DNA from: Dactylorhiza incarnata
Lineage: Eukaryota > Streptophyta > Magnoliopsida > Asparagales > Orchidaceae
NCBI GenBank assembly: GCA_033032865.1
Contig: JAWHQI010000507.1
Location: forward strand, 310,001 to 374,000
DNA length: 64,000 nucleotides
Direction: 5' to 3'
Every line of letters begins with the position of its first letter. Position 1 is the stretch's first letter. Below the pieces are notes generated by a model that saw only the letters and a program-made list of their open reading frames with translations, searched no databases and was not told the DNA's origin. Made by a program: the position numbers and the translations under genes. Of the stretch, positions 9,546-21,600 are shown one piece after another.

Positions 9546-11028
9546 TCAACTAACGGTAGCACTGCAACATCTGCTTCTATTCTTTTCTCGTTAAAAGATA
9601 ACTGTACCACAGCTCGTTTTTGAGTAGTCAGCACCGTATTATTTGGCATATGAACATTTAACGGCTTTGCAACTTGATATTGGTGTGTATGAACAGAATC
9701 AAGTATATATGACGAAATAAAGGAATGACTAGCACCAGTATCGAATAAAACCTTTAATAACTGATCGTGCACATTTATCATACCTGTAACCACCGTATCA
9801 TCAGCTTTCACTTCTTGTTGCCCCAGATTAAAAGCTCGGGGCTGGACCAATCTTTCTTCTATATCTCCTTCAGCAGGAACAGATGCCGATGCAATAGACT
9901 CCCTTTCCTTGGAAGTCCCTATATGAAACATTTTCTGAGCTGGCAAGGCTGGAGCTCCCTTCTGGCTTTCAGTCCGCTGTAGTTTCGGACAATTCTTCCG
10001 CTGATGTCCTGGTTGGCGACAGTAAAAGCAGACACCAGTCAAACATTCCCCCCTGTGCATCTTGCCACACTTGGCACACTTCGTCACTGTCGATTGAGAG
10101 ACCTGTGTACTAACGGTCGACGAAGATTGTTGCTGCTTCTTCTTCTTCCACGGGGGTGTACTTGCTTTGCTTGAGGACTCTGGACTGATTCCTTCTTTGA
10201 ATCGTTTCTTAAATTCAGATCTGCGTTGCCTCTTCTCAGCATCTAATTCAACCATTCGAGCTTTTTCCACAAGGACTGCATAATCCGTAATATCAAACAG
10301 AACAACAGCTGCGCGAATGTCATCTCGCAAGCCTTCCTGGACACGCAAGCATCTTGCCTCTTCTGTGGCCACTGCAGACTCAGAATAATAGGCCAAACTA
10401 GCAAATTCCGCTTCGTACTGCGGAACAGAACGATTTCCTTGCACTAAATGCAAGAATCTCTCTTGAAGCTGTCTCTTTTCAGTCCTTGGTACAAACCACT
10501 TCGTGAACTCACCAGTAAATTCAGTCCACGTTACGTTCGTCACGCCCCTCACAGCAAATTTTCCTTTCATCATATTAAGCCACCATCGCTTCGCCTCACC
10601 CTCCAGCAAAAAGGCAGCTAACTCCACTTTCCGTTCAGCTGGACACCGCATCACTTCGAATATAGTCTCAATCCGCAAAATCCAGTCCTCGGTTTCTATC
10701 GGCGAAAGACCTCCACGGAAGGTTGGCCGCTTTAAATCCAGAACGGCCTCATATCCGTATCCACTAGAGCTGGGGGAGGCACAACTGGCACAATCGGTGC
10801 TGGAGGAAGCATAGCTGGCACAACCGGTGCAACTACAGGAGGAGTATCCCGTACCAGTCTAATAGCCTCCGCAATGGCCTGAGCTATATCTGCAATTTGA
10901 AGCGGGGCAGCTCTATGCCCATTATCACTTTCTTTAGACATAGCTTCCCTAACAGCTTCAGGTACCTCTCGAGCCTCTCGGATTCTACGGCTCGAGTATA
11001 CCTGCAGGGGCTCCTGAAAACCAGACAT
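9546..11028 (-). pseudogene. Gypsy gag-protease, array unit A
   Basis: ATG at 11028. The N-terminal frame (to about 10740) reads MSGFQEPLQVYSSRR; a one-base deletion near 10740 then shifts into the long frame 10678-9509. The long frame holds the Retrotrans_gag domain (AAFLLEGEAKRWWLNMMKGK; KWFVPRTEKRQLQERFLHLV), a CCHC knuckle CFYCRQPGHQRKNC at about 10000-10041 and a second Cys-rich motif before it (CAKCGKMHRGEC), and the retropepsin active site VLFDTGASHSFISS at about 9712-9755. Protease is cut off after VLPLVEKQ by the LTR junction. Gag would package the RNA; without pol this unit could only be mobilised in trans. Confidence 0.88.
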
Positions 11029-11111
11029 GACCAATTCAATATATGAACATCAAAATAACATTATGTCCTTCAATTGGTACTCTCTGCATTAAGCAACTTG
11101 TGAAAAACCTA

Positions 11112-11123
11112 GCTCTGATACCA
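11112..11123 (-). promoter_or_regulatory. PBS of Gypsy array unit A
   Basis: On the minus strand TGGTATCAGAGC, the complement of initiator-Met tRNA, lies six bases after the LTR end (LTR edge at 11130). Confidence 0.9.
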
Positions 11124-11129
11124 CTTAAT

Positions 11130-12800
11130 TGTAACGGCCCGAAGCCCGCCACAATTTAAATCTTTCTTTCTAGCAGGTTTTTACACAATTAAATAATGCA
11201 GTTAATCGGATCCCAGGAGTGGTACCATTAAAAGACATAAAAGTACTTGTATTTATTCTCATAATTTACATGATGTCCATATTTACAGGAAAGACCAACA
11301 TACAAAAGTGCATATCAAATTGAACTTTACAATACTAAAATACATTCTAACCCTCTGTCGAAATGTATCTTCCCTTTGTTTCCTTTCATCCTCCGCAGGT
11401 CTCCTTCTAGTGGGGCCTAGCACGCTGGCGGTCTGATCCTAAAAAGAAAATTAACATCTAATTAGTTTTAGAAAACTAAGTGAGATCCTTACCTCTTCGG
11501 TCATCCTACAGGAAAACACGAAGAGTCAGCTATAATAAGCAGTTATATAAATCTGAAAAACTGTATGAACATGAAAGTAGACAAGTAAAGTAAACTGGGG
11601 CACAAAACTGAGTAATTTCTGTTAATTCTGTTCGTATAGCTCATGCTAGTTCTTTTTCATGTTCAATTATTTTTCTTTCTTTTCGTTCTCTCGAAATACT
11701 GAGGGTCATTCTTAATCACATATCCGGGTCCATCAAATCAATGTCCATTCTAGGACGCTCAACCGCGCAACAGGCTCTCATGCCTCCTAAATTGGACATT
11801 TCAGTATCAATTTCCGTGGGAGATCTACCCCTCCACTGGGTGTAGGAGTCTGAAGCTTACCCCCCTACTAGGCTGACCCTTAGTGTTTCGATGCGTCGAC
11901 GCACTCTTTTCTTTTCTTATTCATTTCATTTTATTCCATTCATAAATATAGGAAATAATTGTTTTAATTCCCCTCAGAATTTCTATCGCTTGCTAATCCA
12001 TATTTAGCTTTTTAGCGATTTCATACATTTCAGTGATTTCCATTCTTCCACATTCTATATCAATATTCGAATGTATACGAAATCAAAGCTGTAAGGACTC
12101 ACCGCAGCTTTTCCTTTATCCTTGTCCTTCGCACGATTCTCGTCGCGTCTATTTCCGGACGCCATCCTCTGCAGTATCAAGTAAATCATTTATATAGGGT
12201 TACATCTTTAAATAGCTACGAGTAGATTCCCTAAGATGGACACAACTACGATCTCGAGGAGTTGCCTAGGGAAGGACAAGCCTAGTGACTCCAATGAAAC
12301 GTGTAAAAATCAGAATTTAAATGCTATGAAACTCCCACAAATCAGCCACTAGACTTCTCAAAATTCAGCCAATACAAGATCTCAAGTGGGCATTTGTTTA
12401 GGGCTGATAATGACAATAACAAGGGTTGCTAACAGCAGCCCCAAGGGCTGTCATTACAGTCCAAATTCAGCTAAAACAGTTACTAAATCAGCAAGGGGCA
12501 TAAGATAAACAGCAATCCAGAAACAGCCAAACAGCCGGCCAACCACCAGCCAAACAGCCGGCCAACCACCAGCTAAACAGCCGGCCAAGAGGAACAACAG
12601 CCAGCTGACAAACATCAGCAAACAGGGACAGCAATAGCTAGGGTAAAAGGGATTACAACAGGGGAAAAACAGCCACGAAATCTCCCCAATATCAAGACGA
12701 ATAAAAGCCCTCTAAGTCACAACCTAAACAAGGGAATAAAAGAGGGAAAACCCTAGTTGCAAATCAGATTCCAGCCAACACCCCATCCCCTAATTGCTTT
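11130..12800 (-). repeat. Gypsy array LTR, copy B (3' portion only)
   Basis: The same truncation point as copy A. It serves as the 3' LTR of unit B and the 5' LTR of unit A, the shared-LTR layout expected after unequal recombination between LTRs. Confidence 0.88.
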
Positions 12801-14283
12801 TCAACTAACGGTAGCACTGCAACATCTGCTTCTATTCTTTTCTCGTTAAAAGATAACTGTACCACAGCTCGTTTTTTAGTAGTCAGCATCGTATTATTTG
12901 GCATAAGAACATTTAACGGCTTTGCAACGTGATATTGGTGTGTATGAACAGAATCAAGTATATATGACGAAATAAAGGAATGACTAGCACCAGTATCGAA
13001 TAAAACCTTTAATAACTGATCGTGCACATTTATCATACCTGTAACCACCGTCTCATCAGCTTTCACTTCTTGTTGCCCCAGATTAAAAGCTCGGGGCTGG
13101 ACCAATCTTTCTTCTATATCTCCTTCAGCAGGAACAGATGCCGATGCAATAGACTCCCTTTCCTTGGAAGTCCCTATATGAAACATTTTCTGAGCTGGCA
13201 AGGCTGGAGCTCCCTTCTGGCTTTCAGTCCGCTGTAGTTTCGGACAATTCTTCCGCTGTTGTCCTGGTTGGCGACAGTAAAAGCAGACACCAGTCAAACA
13301 TTCCCCCTGTGCATCTTGCCACACTTGGCACACTTCGTCACCGTCGATTGAGAGACCTGTGTACTAACGGTCGACGAAGATTGTTGCTGCTTCTTCTTCC
13401 TCCACGGGGGTGTACTTGCTTTGCTTGAGGACTCTGGACTGATTCCTTCTTTGAATCGTTTCTTAAATTCAGATCTGCGTTGCCTCTTCTCAGCATCTAA
13501 TTCAACCATTCGAGCTTTTTCCACAAGGACTGCATAATCCGTAATATCAAACGGAACAACAGCTGCGCGAATGTCATCTCGCAAGCCTTCCTGGAAACGC
13601 AAGCATCTTGCCTCTTCTGTGACCACTGCAGACTCAGAATAATAGGCCAAACTAGCAAATTCCGCTTCGTACTGCGGAACAGAACGATTTCCTTGCACTA
13701 AACGCAAGAATCTCTCTTGAAGCTGTCTCTTTTCAGTCCTTGGTACAAACCACTTCGTGAACTCACCAGTAAATTCAGTCCACGTTACGTTCGTCACGCC
13801 CCTCACAGCAAATTTTCCTTTCATCATATTAAGCCACCATCGCTTCGCCTCACCCTCCAGCAAAAAGGCAGCTAACTCCACTTTCCGTTCAGCTGGACAC
13901 CGCATTACTTCGAATATAGTCTCAATCCACAAAATCCAGTCCTCGGTCTCTATCGGCGAAAGACCTCCACGGAAGGTTGGCGGCATTAAATCCAGAAACG
14001 GCCTCAGATCCGTATCCACTAGAGCTGGGGGAGGCACAACTGGCACAATCGGTGCTGGAGGAAGCATAGCTGGCACAACCGGTGCAACTACTGGAGGAGT
14101 ATCCCGTACCAGTCTAATAGCCTCCGCAATGGCCTGAGCTATATCTGCAATTTGAAGCGGGGCAGCTCTATGCCCATTATCACTTTCTTCAGACATAGCT
14201 TCCCTAACAGCTTCAGGTTCCTCTCGAGCCTCTCGGATTCTACGGCTCGAGTATACTTGCAGGGGCTCCTGAAAACCAGACAT
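12801..14283 (-). pseudogene. Gypsy gag-protease, array unit B
   Basis: ATG at 14283. Here the Gag frame is open from the start through the Retrotrans_gag domain and breaks at about 13305, because a C run is one base shorter than in unit A (five C against six). Protease lies in the next frame, with DTGASHSFISS at about 12970-13005. The zinc knuckle has lost its histidine: CFYCRQPGQQRKNC, where unit A has GHQ. The frameshift positions differ between units A and B, so each unit preserves what the other has lost. The protease truncation at the LTR is identical to unit A. Confidence 0.88.
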
Positions 14284-14367
14284 GACCCAATTCAATATAT
14301 GAACATCAAAATAACATTATGTCATTCAATTGGTACTCTCTGCATTAAGCAACTCGTGAAAAACCTA

Positions 14368-14379
14368 GCTCTGATACCA
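14368..14379 (-). promoter_or_regulatory. PBS of Gypsy array unit B
   Basis: Minus-strand TGGTATCAGAGC, six bases after the edge of the full-length LTR at 14386. Confidence 0.9.
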
Positions 14380-14385
14380 CTTAAT

Positions 14386-16738
14386 TGTAACGGCCCGAAG
14401 CCTGCCACAATTTAAATCTTTCTTTCTAGCAGGTTTTTACACAATTAAATAATGCAGTTAATCGGATCCCAGGAGTGGTACAATTAAAAGACATAAAAGT
14501 ACTTGTATTTATTCTCATAATTTACATGATGTCCATATTTACAGGAAAGACCAACATACAAAAGTGCATATCAAACTGAACTTTACAATACTAAAATACA
14601 TTCTAACCCTCTGTCGAAATGTATCTTCCCTTTGTTTCATTTCATCCTCCGCAGGTCTCCTTCTAGTGGGGCCTAGCACGCTGGCGGTCTGACCCTAAAA
14701 AGAAAATTAACATCTAATTAGTTTTAGAAAATTAAGTGAGATCCTTACCTCTTCGGCCATCCTACAGGAAAACACGAAGAGTCAGCTATAATAAGCAGTT
14801 ATATAAATCTGAAAAACTGTATGAACATGAAAGTACACAAGTAAAGTAAACTGGGGCACAGAACTGAGTAATTTCTGTTAATTCTGTTCGTATAGCTCAT
14901 GCTAGTTCTTTTTCATGTTCAATTATCTTTCTTTCTTTTCGTTCTCTCGAAATACTGAGGGTCATTCTTAATCACATATCTGGGCCCATCAAATCAATGT
15001 CTATTCTAGGACGCTCAACCGCGCAACAGGCTCTCATGCCTCCTAAATTGGACATTTCAGTATCAATTTACGTGGGAGATCTACCCCTCCACTGGGTGTA
15101 GGAGTCTGAAGCTTACCCCCCTACTAGGCTGACCCTTAGTGTTTCGATGCGTCGACGCACTCTTTTCTTTTCTTATTCATTTCATTTTATTCCATTTATA
15201 AATATAAGAAATAATTGTTTTAATTCCCCTCAGAATTTCTATCGCTTGCTAATCCATATTTAGCTTTTTAGCGATTTCATACATTTCAGTGATTTCCATT
15301 CTTCCACATTCTATATCAAAGCAATTCATATTCAGCAAAATATTCGAATGTATACGAAATCAAAGCCGTAAGGACTCACCGCAGCTTTTCCTTTATCCTT
15401 GTCCTTCGCAGGATTCTCGTCGCGTCTATTTCCGGACGCCATCCTCTGCAGTATCAAGTAAATCATTTACTATAGGATTGCGTCTTTAAATAGCTACGAG
15501 TAGAGTCCCTAAGATGGACACAACTACGATCTCGAGGAGTTGCCTAGGGAAGGACAAGCCTAGTGACTCCAATGAAACGTGTAAAAATCAGAATTTAAAT
15601 GCTATGAAACTCCCACAAATCAGCCACTAGACTTCTCAAAATTCAGCCAATACAAGATCTCAAGTGGGCATTTGTTTAGGGCTGATAATGACAATAACAA
15701 GGGTTGCTAACAGCAGCCCCAAGGGCTGTCATTACAGTCCAAATTCAGCTAAAACAGTTACTAAATCAGCAAGGGGCATAAGATAAACAGCAGTCCAGAA
15801 ACAGCCAAACAGCCGGCCAACCACCAGCCAAACAGCCGGCCAACCACTAGCTAAACAGCCGGCCAAGAGGAACAGCAGCCAGCTGACAAACATCAGCAAA
15901 CAGGGACAGCAATAGCTAGGGTAAAAGGGATTACAACGGGGGAAAAACAGCCACGAAATCTCCCCAATATCAAGACGAATAAAAGCCCTCTAAGTCACAA
16001 CCTAAACAAGGGAATAAAAGAGGGAAAACCCTAGTTGCAAATCAGATTCTAGCCAACACCCCATCCCCTAATTGCTTTATAGCAAAACAATAAGTAGTAA
16101 AGGAGGGGAAAGAATGAAAGAAAGCTTACAAAGCTAGGTCACAATCTCAACAAGCCACCTAGCCAATCCAGCAACCAACCAGGCACAAAAAGAGTGGCGG
16201 CACAAAGAGGAGAAGGCCTCAAGCTCTCTTTCCCAAAGCCCCAAGGCTGTCGACCAAGAAGAAGGAGGAGAGCAGCAATAGAGGAGCAGCCAAGTTACAG
16301 CAGGCGGCAAGATGATAAGAAGAGGAGCAGTACGGGAAAGATAAAGAGATTCCCAATCTATTCCACCGCTTAAGGCAATCATATATTCATAGAATATATT
16401 AAGAAAGGGACATATATTAATAATATATCTATAGGATATCTGATAGCAAGGCTCAGCTAGCCCAAGCAGCCAGCCCAAAATAAATGGAACCAACCAAACA
16501 TAATCCACAGCCAACACAAACCATCAGCCATTATCATCTTAATCCTCCTCTTAAGCTTAATCCAAGCCTTAATTATACTTAATTTCAATAACGAAATTTA
16601 AATCGAAAACGAAACGAGCGTCGCAAAAACATCGGAAATCACGAAACTATCAACACTGATTTTCATTTCATCATAGGGGACTTCTTTTATATTAAACTAT
16701 AATAAAATAATTATAGAAAATCAGGTTCGGGTCTTACA
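14386..16738 (-). repeat. Gypsy array LTR, copy C (full length, 2353 bp)
   Basis: The only complete LTR of the array. On the minus strand it runs TGTAAGACCCGAACC to CGGGCCGTTACA, with 5-bp termini TGTAA and TTACA. Positions 16080-16738 are the U3 portion missing from copies A and B. The minus-strand frame 16134-16517 has no family resemblance and is taken as chance. Confidence 0.88.
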
Positions 16739-16743
16739 GCAGC

Positions 16744-17690
16744 AGCCAGCAGGGAAGACTCTCCAACCCTTCAGGAAAGGATTGTTGAACATGAGGAATC
16801 TGAGGCCAACACCTCAGGTTCTGAGCTGACAGAGGGAGAACTTTCACTATTCTCCAAGCAATTCAAGAGACTATTGTCAAGGAGAAGACAGGACAAGTAA
16901 AGATCTTCATCCTCCAGCTCTAGAAGGTTTGGATACAACAATGACAGACCTAAACACCGGTCTAAGGAAGATATGTAAGACTCAAAACAGAACAAACAAT
17001 CTTCTGCTAACATTGTTTGTTATTGTTGTAAAAAACAAGGGCATGTTATGGCTGAATGTCCTTCCAAAAGAAAGGAAGGAGATCAAATGAAAGAAGATCT
17101 TATAAAGAAATGAAATTCGAGAAGAATTTCCTTGCCAAAAAGCTAAAGACCTTGAGAGATAGTGACTCAAGCTCCTCTGTATCAGATGAAGAAGCCTACA
17201 TTGAGCTTATGGTTCTATCAGAAGAAGAAAGTTAGGATGAATCCAATTCTTCTGCTCAAGTCTGAATCTAAAGCAGGATCTTGTCATGAATCTGAATGTT
17301 CATCTTCTGAGTCTATTCATGAAGATGAACCTGACTTAGTAGATCAATATGGTTCCTTGCTAGAAGCTCTAAAAGAAGCAAAAGGCTAGTCAAGGACCAA
17401 ACTGAGGAAATTGAGTCCCTCAATCTTGCCAAATCTGAACTTCTTGAGAAAACTGAAAAGTTAGCTCAAGTGAGTGAAGAACTCGACAAGTTGAAAGGGT
17501 TTTCAATAGTCCAATATGAGACTCTAAGTCAGAAGAACAATATCATCAAAGATCTTGAGGATAAGCTTCTCATTGAGAGGAAGCTTCTGGGTAAATTCTC
17601 TAAGCCACAGACTATGGTGCCTATAATAGACGAATTTTCTGCACCACATAGAGGTGACGTAGGATATACTAAGGAGGCAGACAGTGGCTA
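16744..17690 (+). pseudogene. Copia Gag, C-terminal part with zinc knuckle (TE1)
   Basis: It resumes after the right TSD of the Gypsy array. The text SELTEGELSLFSKQFKRLL (about 16823-16880) is the usual stretch before the nucleocapsid. The knuckle CYCCKKQGHVMAEC (about 17019-17060) has the spacing C-x2-C-x4-H-x4-C. Beyond it is a Glu/Ser-rich linker and a coiled-coil-like segment, KLKGFSIVQYETLSQKNNII (about 17491-17550). Stops and frame changes occur at 16977 and around 17112. Confidence 0.8.
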
Positions 17691-18298
17691 GATTCTTAAA
17701 AATCAGACCATATTTAAAAAGGTCATATTGCCAACTAACTCTTATGATTTTGATCTCTCTTAAGAATATCTATCCAATGAGTGCTCTACAAGTGGAACAA
17801 AAGAGCCACAAAATTTTAGAAAAAGTGCGGACATTGGATTAAGTGCCTTAAAAGCACCACACGAGGAAATCCATATGAGAAATCATGGGCCATTTATAAT
17901 TGGTTCAACAACATCATCAGTCAAAGGCAAATTAAAGACAGTTCTACAAAATCCTATCCAAAAGAAAATTCATGTGACTGTGCAGCCCCAATTCCATCAT
18001 GCACACAGTCACAAGATATATTTTAGAAATGCAAAGAATGTTGCAGCCTGCTCTTCTAGTCCTCAACATCCTCACCCCAGTCAAAAGGTGACTCAGAAGA
18101 GAAGGTATAATAGATTTGAGTACTGGTGCTGTGATAAGATTGACCACTTTGCCAGAGACTCTTGGTTTAATCCAACAGTTCTTAGGGCAATGAATATTAA
18201 GCTTGCCAATAGTTTTGTTAGAAATTATTCTGTTATGAAAGCTAACAAGAACCAATGACTTAAGTCTATTTGGGTTCCTAAGGTAAGATAGTTTCTTT
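17691..18298 (+). pseudogene. Gag-protease linker of TE1
   Basis: The frame 17875-18258 contains a decayed second knuckle-like stretch, YWCCDKIDHFARDSWF (about 18121-18168), where the usual pattern would be C-x2-C-x4-H-x4-C with the last Cys replaced. It is the region between Gag and protease of SIRE-like elements. No separate function is evident. Confidence 0.5.
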
Positions 18299-18709
18299 TT
18301 GCAGGAATGTCCAAAGGCCAACAAAATGCCAATATGGTACTGGGACAGTAGATGTTCCAGACGCATGACTGGAACAAGAAGCTATTTAAAGGACTATACT
18401 CCAGTGAAATATGGACCCAAGGTGATCTTTGGTGGATCTAACAGAGGGGTCACTAAAGACTATGGTATGATTACCAATGACATAGTCTCAATAGAAAAAG
18501 TAGCCTATGTGGATGAATTACAACACAATCTCATAAGCATAAGTCAACTATATTACTTAGACCATGTCATTGAGTTCCACAAGGATAAATGTCTGATCAA
18601 GAAGTCCATTGATCTTGAGATTATCTTAACAGACAGTAGGAGTAGAAATATCTACTGCTTGAATTTTCTTTGTTTAGATTCTGAAAAAGATTCACTTTGT
18701 GTGCAATGA
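18299..18709 (+). pseudogene. Copia protease remnant (TE1)
   Basis: The text IWYWDSRCSRRMTGTRSYL (about 18330-18390) corresponds to the Copia aspartic protease motif WYxDSGCSxHMTG. Here the Gly of D-S-G is Arg and the His is Arg, so the enzyme would be inactive. AYVDELQHNLISISQL (about 18505-18550) is the conserved region that follows. Retropepsin would release Gag, IN and RT from the polyprotein. Confidence 0.85.
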
Positions 18710-18727
18710 CACAAAATATTAGTTTAT

Positions 18728-19790
18728 TTGAAGTACAAGACAATTAATGAGCTAATTTATGTAAAGTTAGTTCGGGATGGACCTAATCTCAAATGCATTA
18801 AAGATGTCTCATGTCACGCATACCAATTGGCCAAACAAACAAGGGCTACCTGTAAGAGCATTGCTTACAAGGATGCTACCAGATGCCTGTATCTATTGCA
18901 CATGGATCTATATGGTCCTATGTCAATTCACAGTTTAGGAGGGATGTCCTACACTTTTGTGATAGTTGATAATCATTCTAGATTTACACGGGTGTTCTTT
19001 CTTAAAAGAAAGTCTGATACATTGTACACTTTTGTGTCTTTTGCCAAGCAAATCCAAAACGAGATGGATTGTACAGTGGTCAAAATCAGAAGTGACCATA
19101 ACACATAATTCCTATCTAGAGTTATGACAGAATTCTGCAAAGAATAAGGTATCCCTGAGGAATTTCTCTCCTAGAAATCCACAACAAAATGGAGTGACAT
19201 AGGAAAAATAGAACACTCATTGAGGCTAGTTGGACAATGCTGAGTGAATCTTTATTGTCTGAATACTTTTGGGCTGAAGCAGTTAACACAGCTTGTCATG
19301 AGCTGAATAGAGCCTCTATCACCAAGGATCACAAGAAACTCCCTATGAACTGATGAAAAGCAGAAAACCAACTTTATCCTATTTCAGAATCTTTGGGAGC
19401 AAATTCTTTGTCTTGAACAATGAAAAGTCCTATCTGACAAAGTTTGCTGAAAAGTACTATGAATGTGTTTTTGTTGGATACAATAGTCATAGTAGGGCTT
19501 ATAGGGTATTCAACAAAAAGACCCAAGCTGTAGAAGAATCAATCAATGTTGTATTTGATGAGACAAGCTTGATACATGAGGGCTTGTCTAGTTCTTCCAG
19601 TGTTGCAGGTACTAGCTTGAAGCTAAAGGAGCTGAGCATTATTGATAAAGCTGAAGAAAATGAATCTACTTCACCAGACATGATTAATGAAGAAGGAAAT
19701 CAGACAATAGAAGAAGATCAACAAGCAGAAACTAAAGATCTGAACACTCTAAAAAGGTTGCCTCCAGTTGTCAAACACCATAAAGATCAC
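18728..19790 (+). pseudogene. Copia pre-integrase and integrase remnant (TE1)
   Basis: The GAG-pre-integrase zone is INELIYVKLVRDGPNLKCIK, followed by CHAYQLAKQTRATCKSIAY (the second zinc Cys appears as Tyr). The integrase core gives HMDLYGPMSIHSLGGMSYTF (first Asp), VKIRSDHNT (second Asp, then a stop at about 19107), and NGVT/GKIEHSLRL where the Glu motif is damaged. The tail is FAEKYYECVFVGYNSHSRAY (about 19446-19500) and VVKHHKDHPI, the linker into RT, where the solo LTR entered. Confidence 0.85.
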
Positions 19791-19969
19791 CCAATTATGA
19801 GTAGTTTATATACTCATCTTTTAGTAGAGTTCTTATATTATTTTAATATTAGTTTATTTAAATTATATGTATTTTCCCTAAATAAAAACTTTTTTTCATA
19901 TTCCTGTACTAACTTAAGCTTATTTTAAAATTTTCAGGTTTTTTGGCCACTTTGAGCAAAATTTGTAAG

Positions 19970-20160
19970 TACACGCCCAAGCTCACGGGCGTGACCAAAG
20001 ACGTGACAACCTAAGATATGTTCCAGACCTGGTGCCGCCATCCTGGGCTCATTCCGGGAAGATTCGCCAAGTACACGCCCTTGGTCACGGGCGTGACCGA
20101 GGATGTATCAACATAGGCCACGCCTCCAGCTCAGTAGGGCGTGATCCACCGCCATAACGT
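19970..20160. repeat. CACGCCC/GGGCGTG inverted motif cluster, left part
   Basis: Paired CACGCCC and GGGCGTG motifs forming hairpins, for example TACACGCCC followed within ten bases by GGGCGTGACC, at about 19973 and 20073. The cluster continues at 25174-25505 beyond the Copia insertion, with 14 motifs in total counted by eye. Confidence 0.7.
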
Positions 20161-20177
20161 CCATTTTGCCAAGTACA

Positions 20178-20336
20178 TATTGGAGTTATTATTATCAGTG
20201 TATTTGTATATTTATGGTCTGCATATATCATGTGTATTGTTGTAGGGCTTAATTGTAATTATCCATCTTTGAGATATTATATATATGTTAGGACTCCACA
20301 TTGGAGACCTAAGGGCTTTCATTATTCTCTCCTACA
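20178..20336 (+). repeat. 5' LTR of plus-strand Copia
   Basis: Runs from TATTGGAGTTATTATTATCA to CTCTCCTACA. The first bases are TATTGG and not the usual TG; the start is set by the GTACA duplication on the left and by the polypurine tract at the other LTR. Confidence 0.88.
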
Positions 20337-20349
20337 TGGTATCAGAGGG
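20337..20349 (+). promoter_or_regulatory. PBS of plus-strand Copia
   Basis: TGGTATCAGAGGG adjoins the LTR end, matching the 3' end of initiator-Met tRNA over its first 11 bases. Confidence 0.9.
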
Positions 20350-20735
20350 AGCCTAGGGTTCCCGCATCGCCTTCCCACATCGTGATCGTCTTCCCGATCG
20401 ATTGCCTTCCGCATCGATCTGTTCCACCGATCATCTTCCCGCATTGATCGCCTTCCCACATCGATCGTCTTCCGCCTTCCAACGATTGCCTTCCCGCATC
20501 GTTCGTGGTCACCGATCGATCGCCTTCCCGCATCGATCGATCTGTTCCAGCGATCCTGCAGGCGTTTCTTCGGCCACGTTCGACCTCCTGTTCCAGCGTT
20601 TCTTCGGCCACGTTCGATCGATCTGTTCCTGCGATCTTCCTGCGCCTGTTCGGCCGCCTGTTCCAGCGCAGTTATTCTTGTCGATCCTCGATCTCCTTTG
20701 TGGGAGGGATCTTCGTGTTTCTTTCCTCTTGGTCC
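20350..20735 (+). other. 5' leader of plus-strand Copia
   Basis: GC-rich leader with many degenerate repeats of CGATCG, TTCCCGCATCG and GTTCCAGCG. The open frames here on both strands come from this repetitive composition and show no domain. Confidence 0.6.
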
Positions 20736-21600
20736 ATGGCTTCTACGGACACCTACGAATCCTCCTCGAGGCGGATTACTAGCATCCTTCTGGATGAGCG
20801 GAACTATTCTTCTTGGGCTACATCAATGAAGGTGGCCCTTGCTGGTCGAAATAAACTTTCTTGGTTACCTGGCGGCCCTCCCCAGCCTCCTGCTGACAAG
20901 AAAGATGATTTGGTCAAGTGGTCCACGGAGAAATTCATGGTTCTTTGATGGATTCAGTGTTCGATGGAGCCACGTATCTTCGGCCAGTTCATGCGTTTTG
21001 AAGACATCGCCGAACTTTGGTCCGCCCTTCAACGCACCTTCGGGCACACACGTGTTGATGCCCAGATTTTTGGTGTCTTCCAGGATATTGCTTCCGCTAC
21101 TCAGGGGGAGCGGTCTGTTCAGGAGTACTTCACGTACCTTCAGGATCATTTTCTGGAACTCAACGATCTGGAGCCTCTTAGTGCCCTGAAATCTCCCGAG
21201 GATGTCACTCTTATCCGGCAACAGCGACAACGTCGGGAGACCTACCAGTTCTTGATGGGGCTTCGCCCCGAGTATGAGTCCACTCGTGCTCAAATTGTGG
21301 GCATGTCTCCTTTGCCAGATCTCCTTGAGGCCTACTCTATTGTCTCTGAGCATGAGAAACGCCTGCAACGTCACTCATGCCTCTCAGGCGCGCGTACGAC
21401 TTCCTTGCTCCCTACTGAGCAGATGGCTCTTGTTGCTTCTTCTCGTCCTCCCGCTTCTGGCTCTCGGAGCCGTGGAGGTCGTGGTTCTTCTACACAGTCT
21501 GGGGACGTGGCTCCTCCGGTGGTCGTAGCTCTACGGGTCCGCATGGCCCTTGCTCTCATTGTGGGCGTCTCTATCATGACCGCAGTTGTTGCTATCAGCT
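20736..21600 (+). pseudogene. Copia Gag (plus-strand element)
   Basis: ATG at 20736 (MASTDTYESSSRRITSILLD). It has the UBN2/Copia Gag layout: LDERNYSSWATSMKVALAGR (about 20793-20850), then WIQCSMEPRIFGQF, ELWSALQRTF, and the ERSVQEYFTYLQDHFLELND and FLMGLRPEYESTRAQI stretches. A TGA at 20946-20948 interrupts the frame at a position where family members have Ser before Trp. A frameshift near 21500 moves the zinc knuckle CSHCGRLYHDRSCC (about 21557-21598) to another frame. Confidence 0.88.

Larger units (their letters stand above)
7876..16738 (-). mobile_element. Tandem triple-LTR, gag-only Ty3/Gypsy array
   Basis: An 8863-bp insertion with ends TGTAACGG and TTACA and the 5-bp target duplication GCAGC at 7871-7875 and 16739-16743. 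On the minus strand the order is full LTR (16738-14386), PBS, gag plus start of protease, LTR lacking its first part (12800-11130), PBS, gag plus start of protease, LTR lacking its first part (9545-7876). The repeat period is 3254-3256 bp. There is no integrase, RT or RNase H. Both internal units join protease to LTR at the same point, so the deletion came before the tandem duplication. Confidence 0.9.

Noticed and set aside
16134..16517. 127-codon minus-strand frame
   Set aside because: It lies in the U3 of the full-length Gypsy LTR, has no domain, and is not kept in related positions.
20342..20611. GC-rich minus-strand frame over the Copia leader
   Set aside because: Explained by CGATCG/TTCCCGCATCG repeats in the leader.
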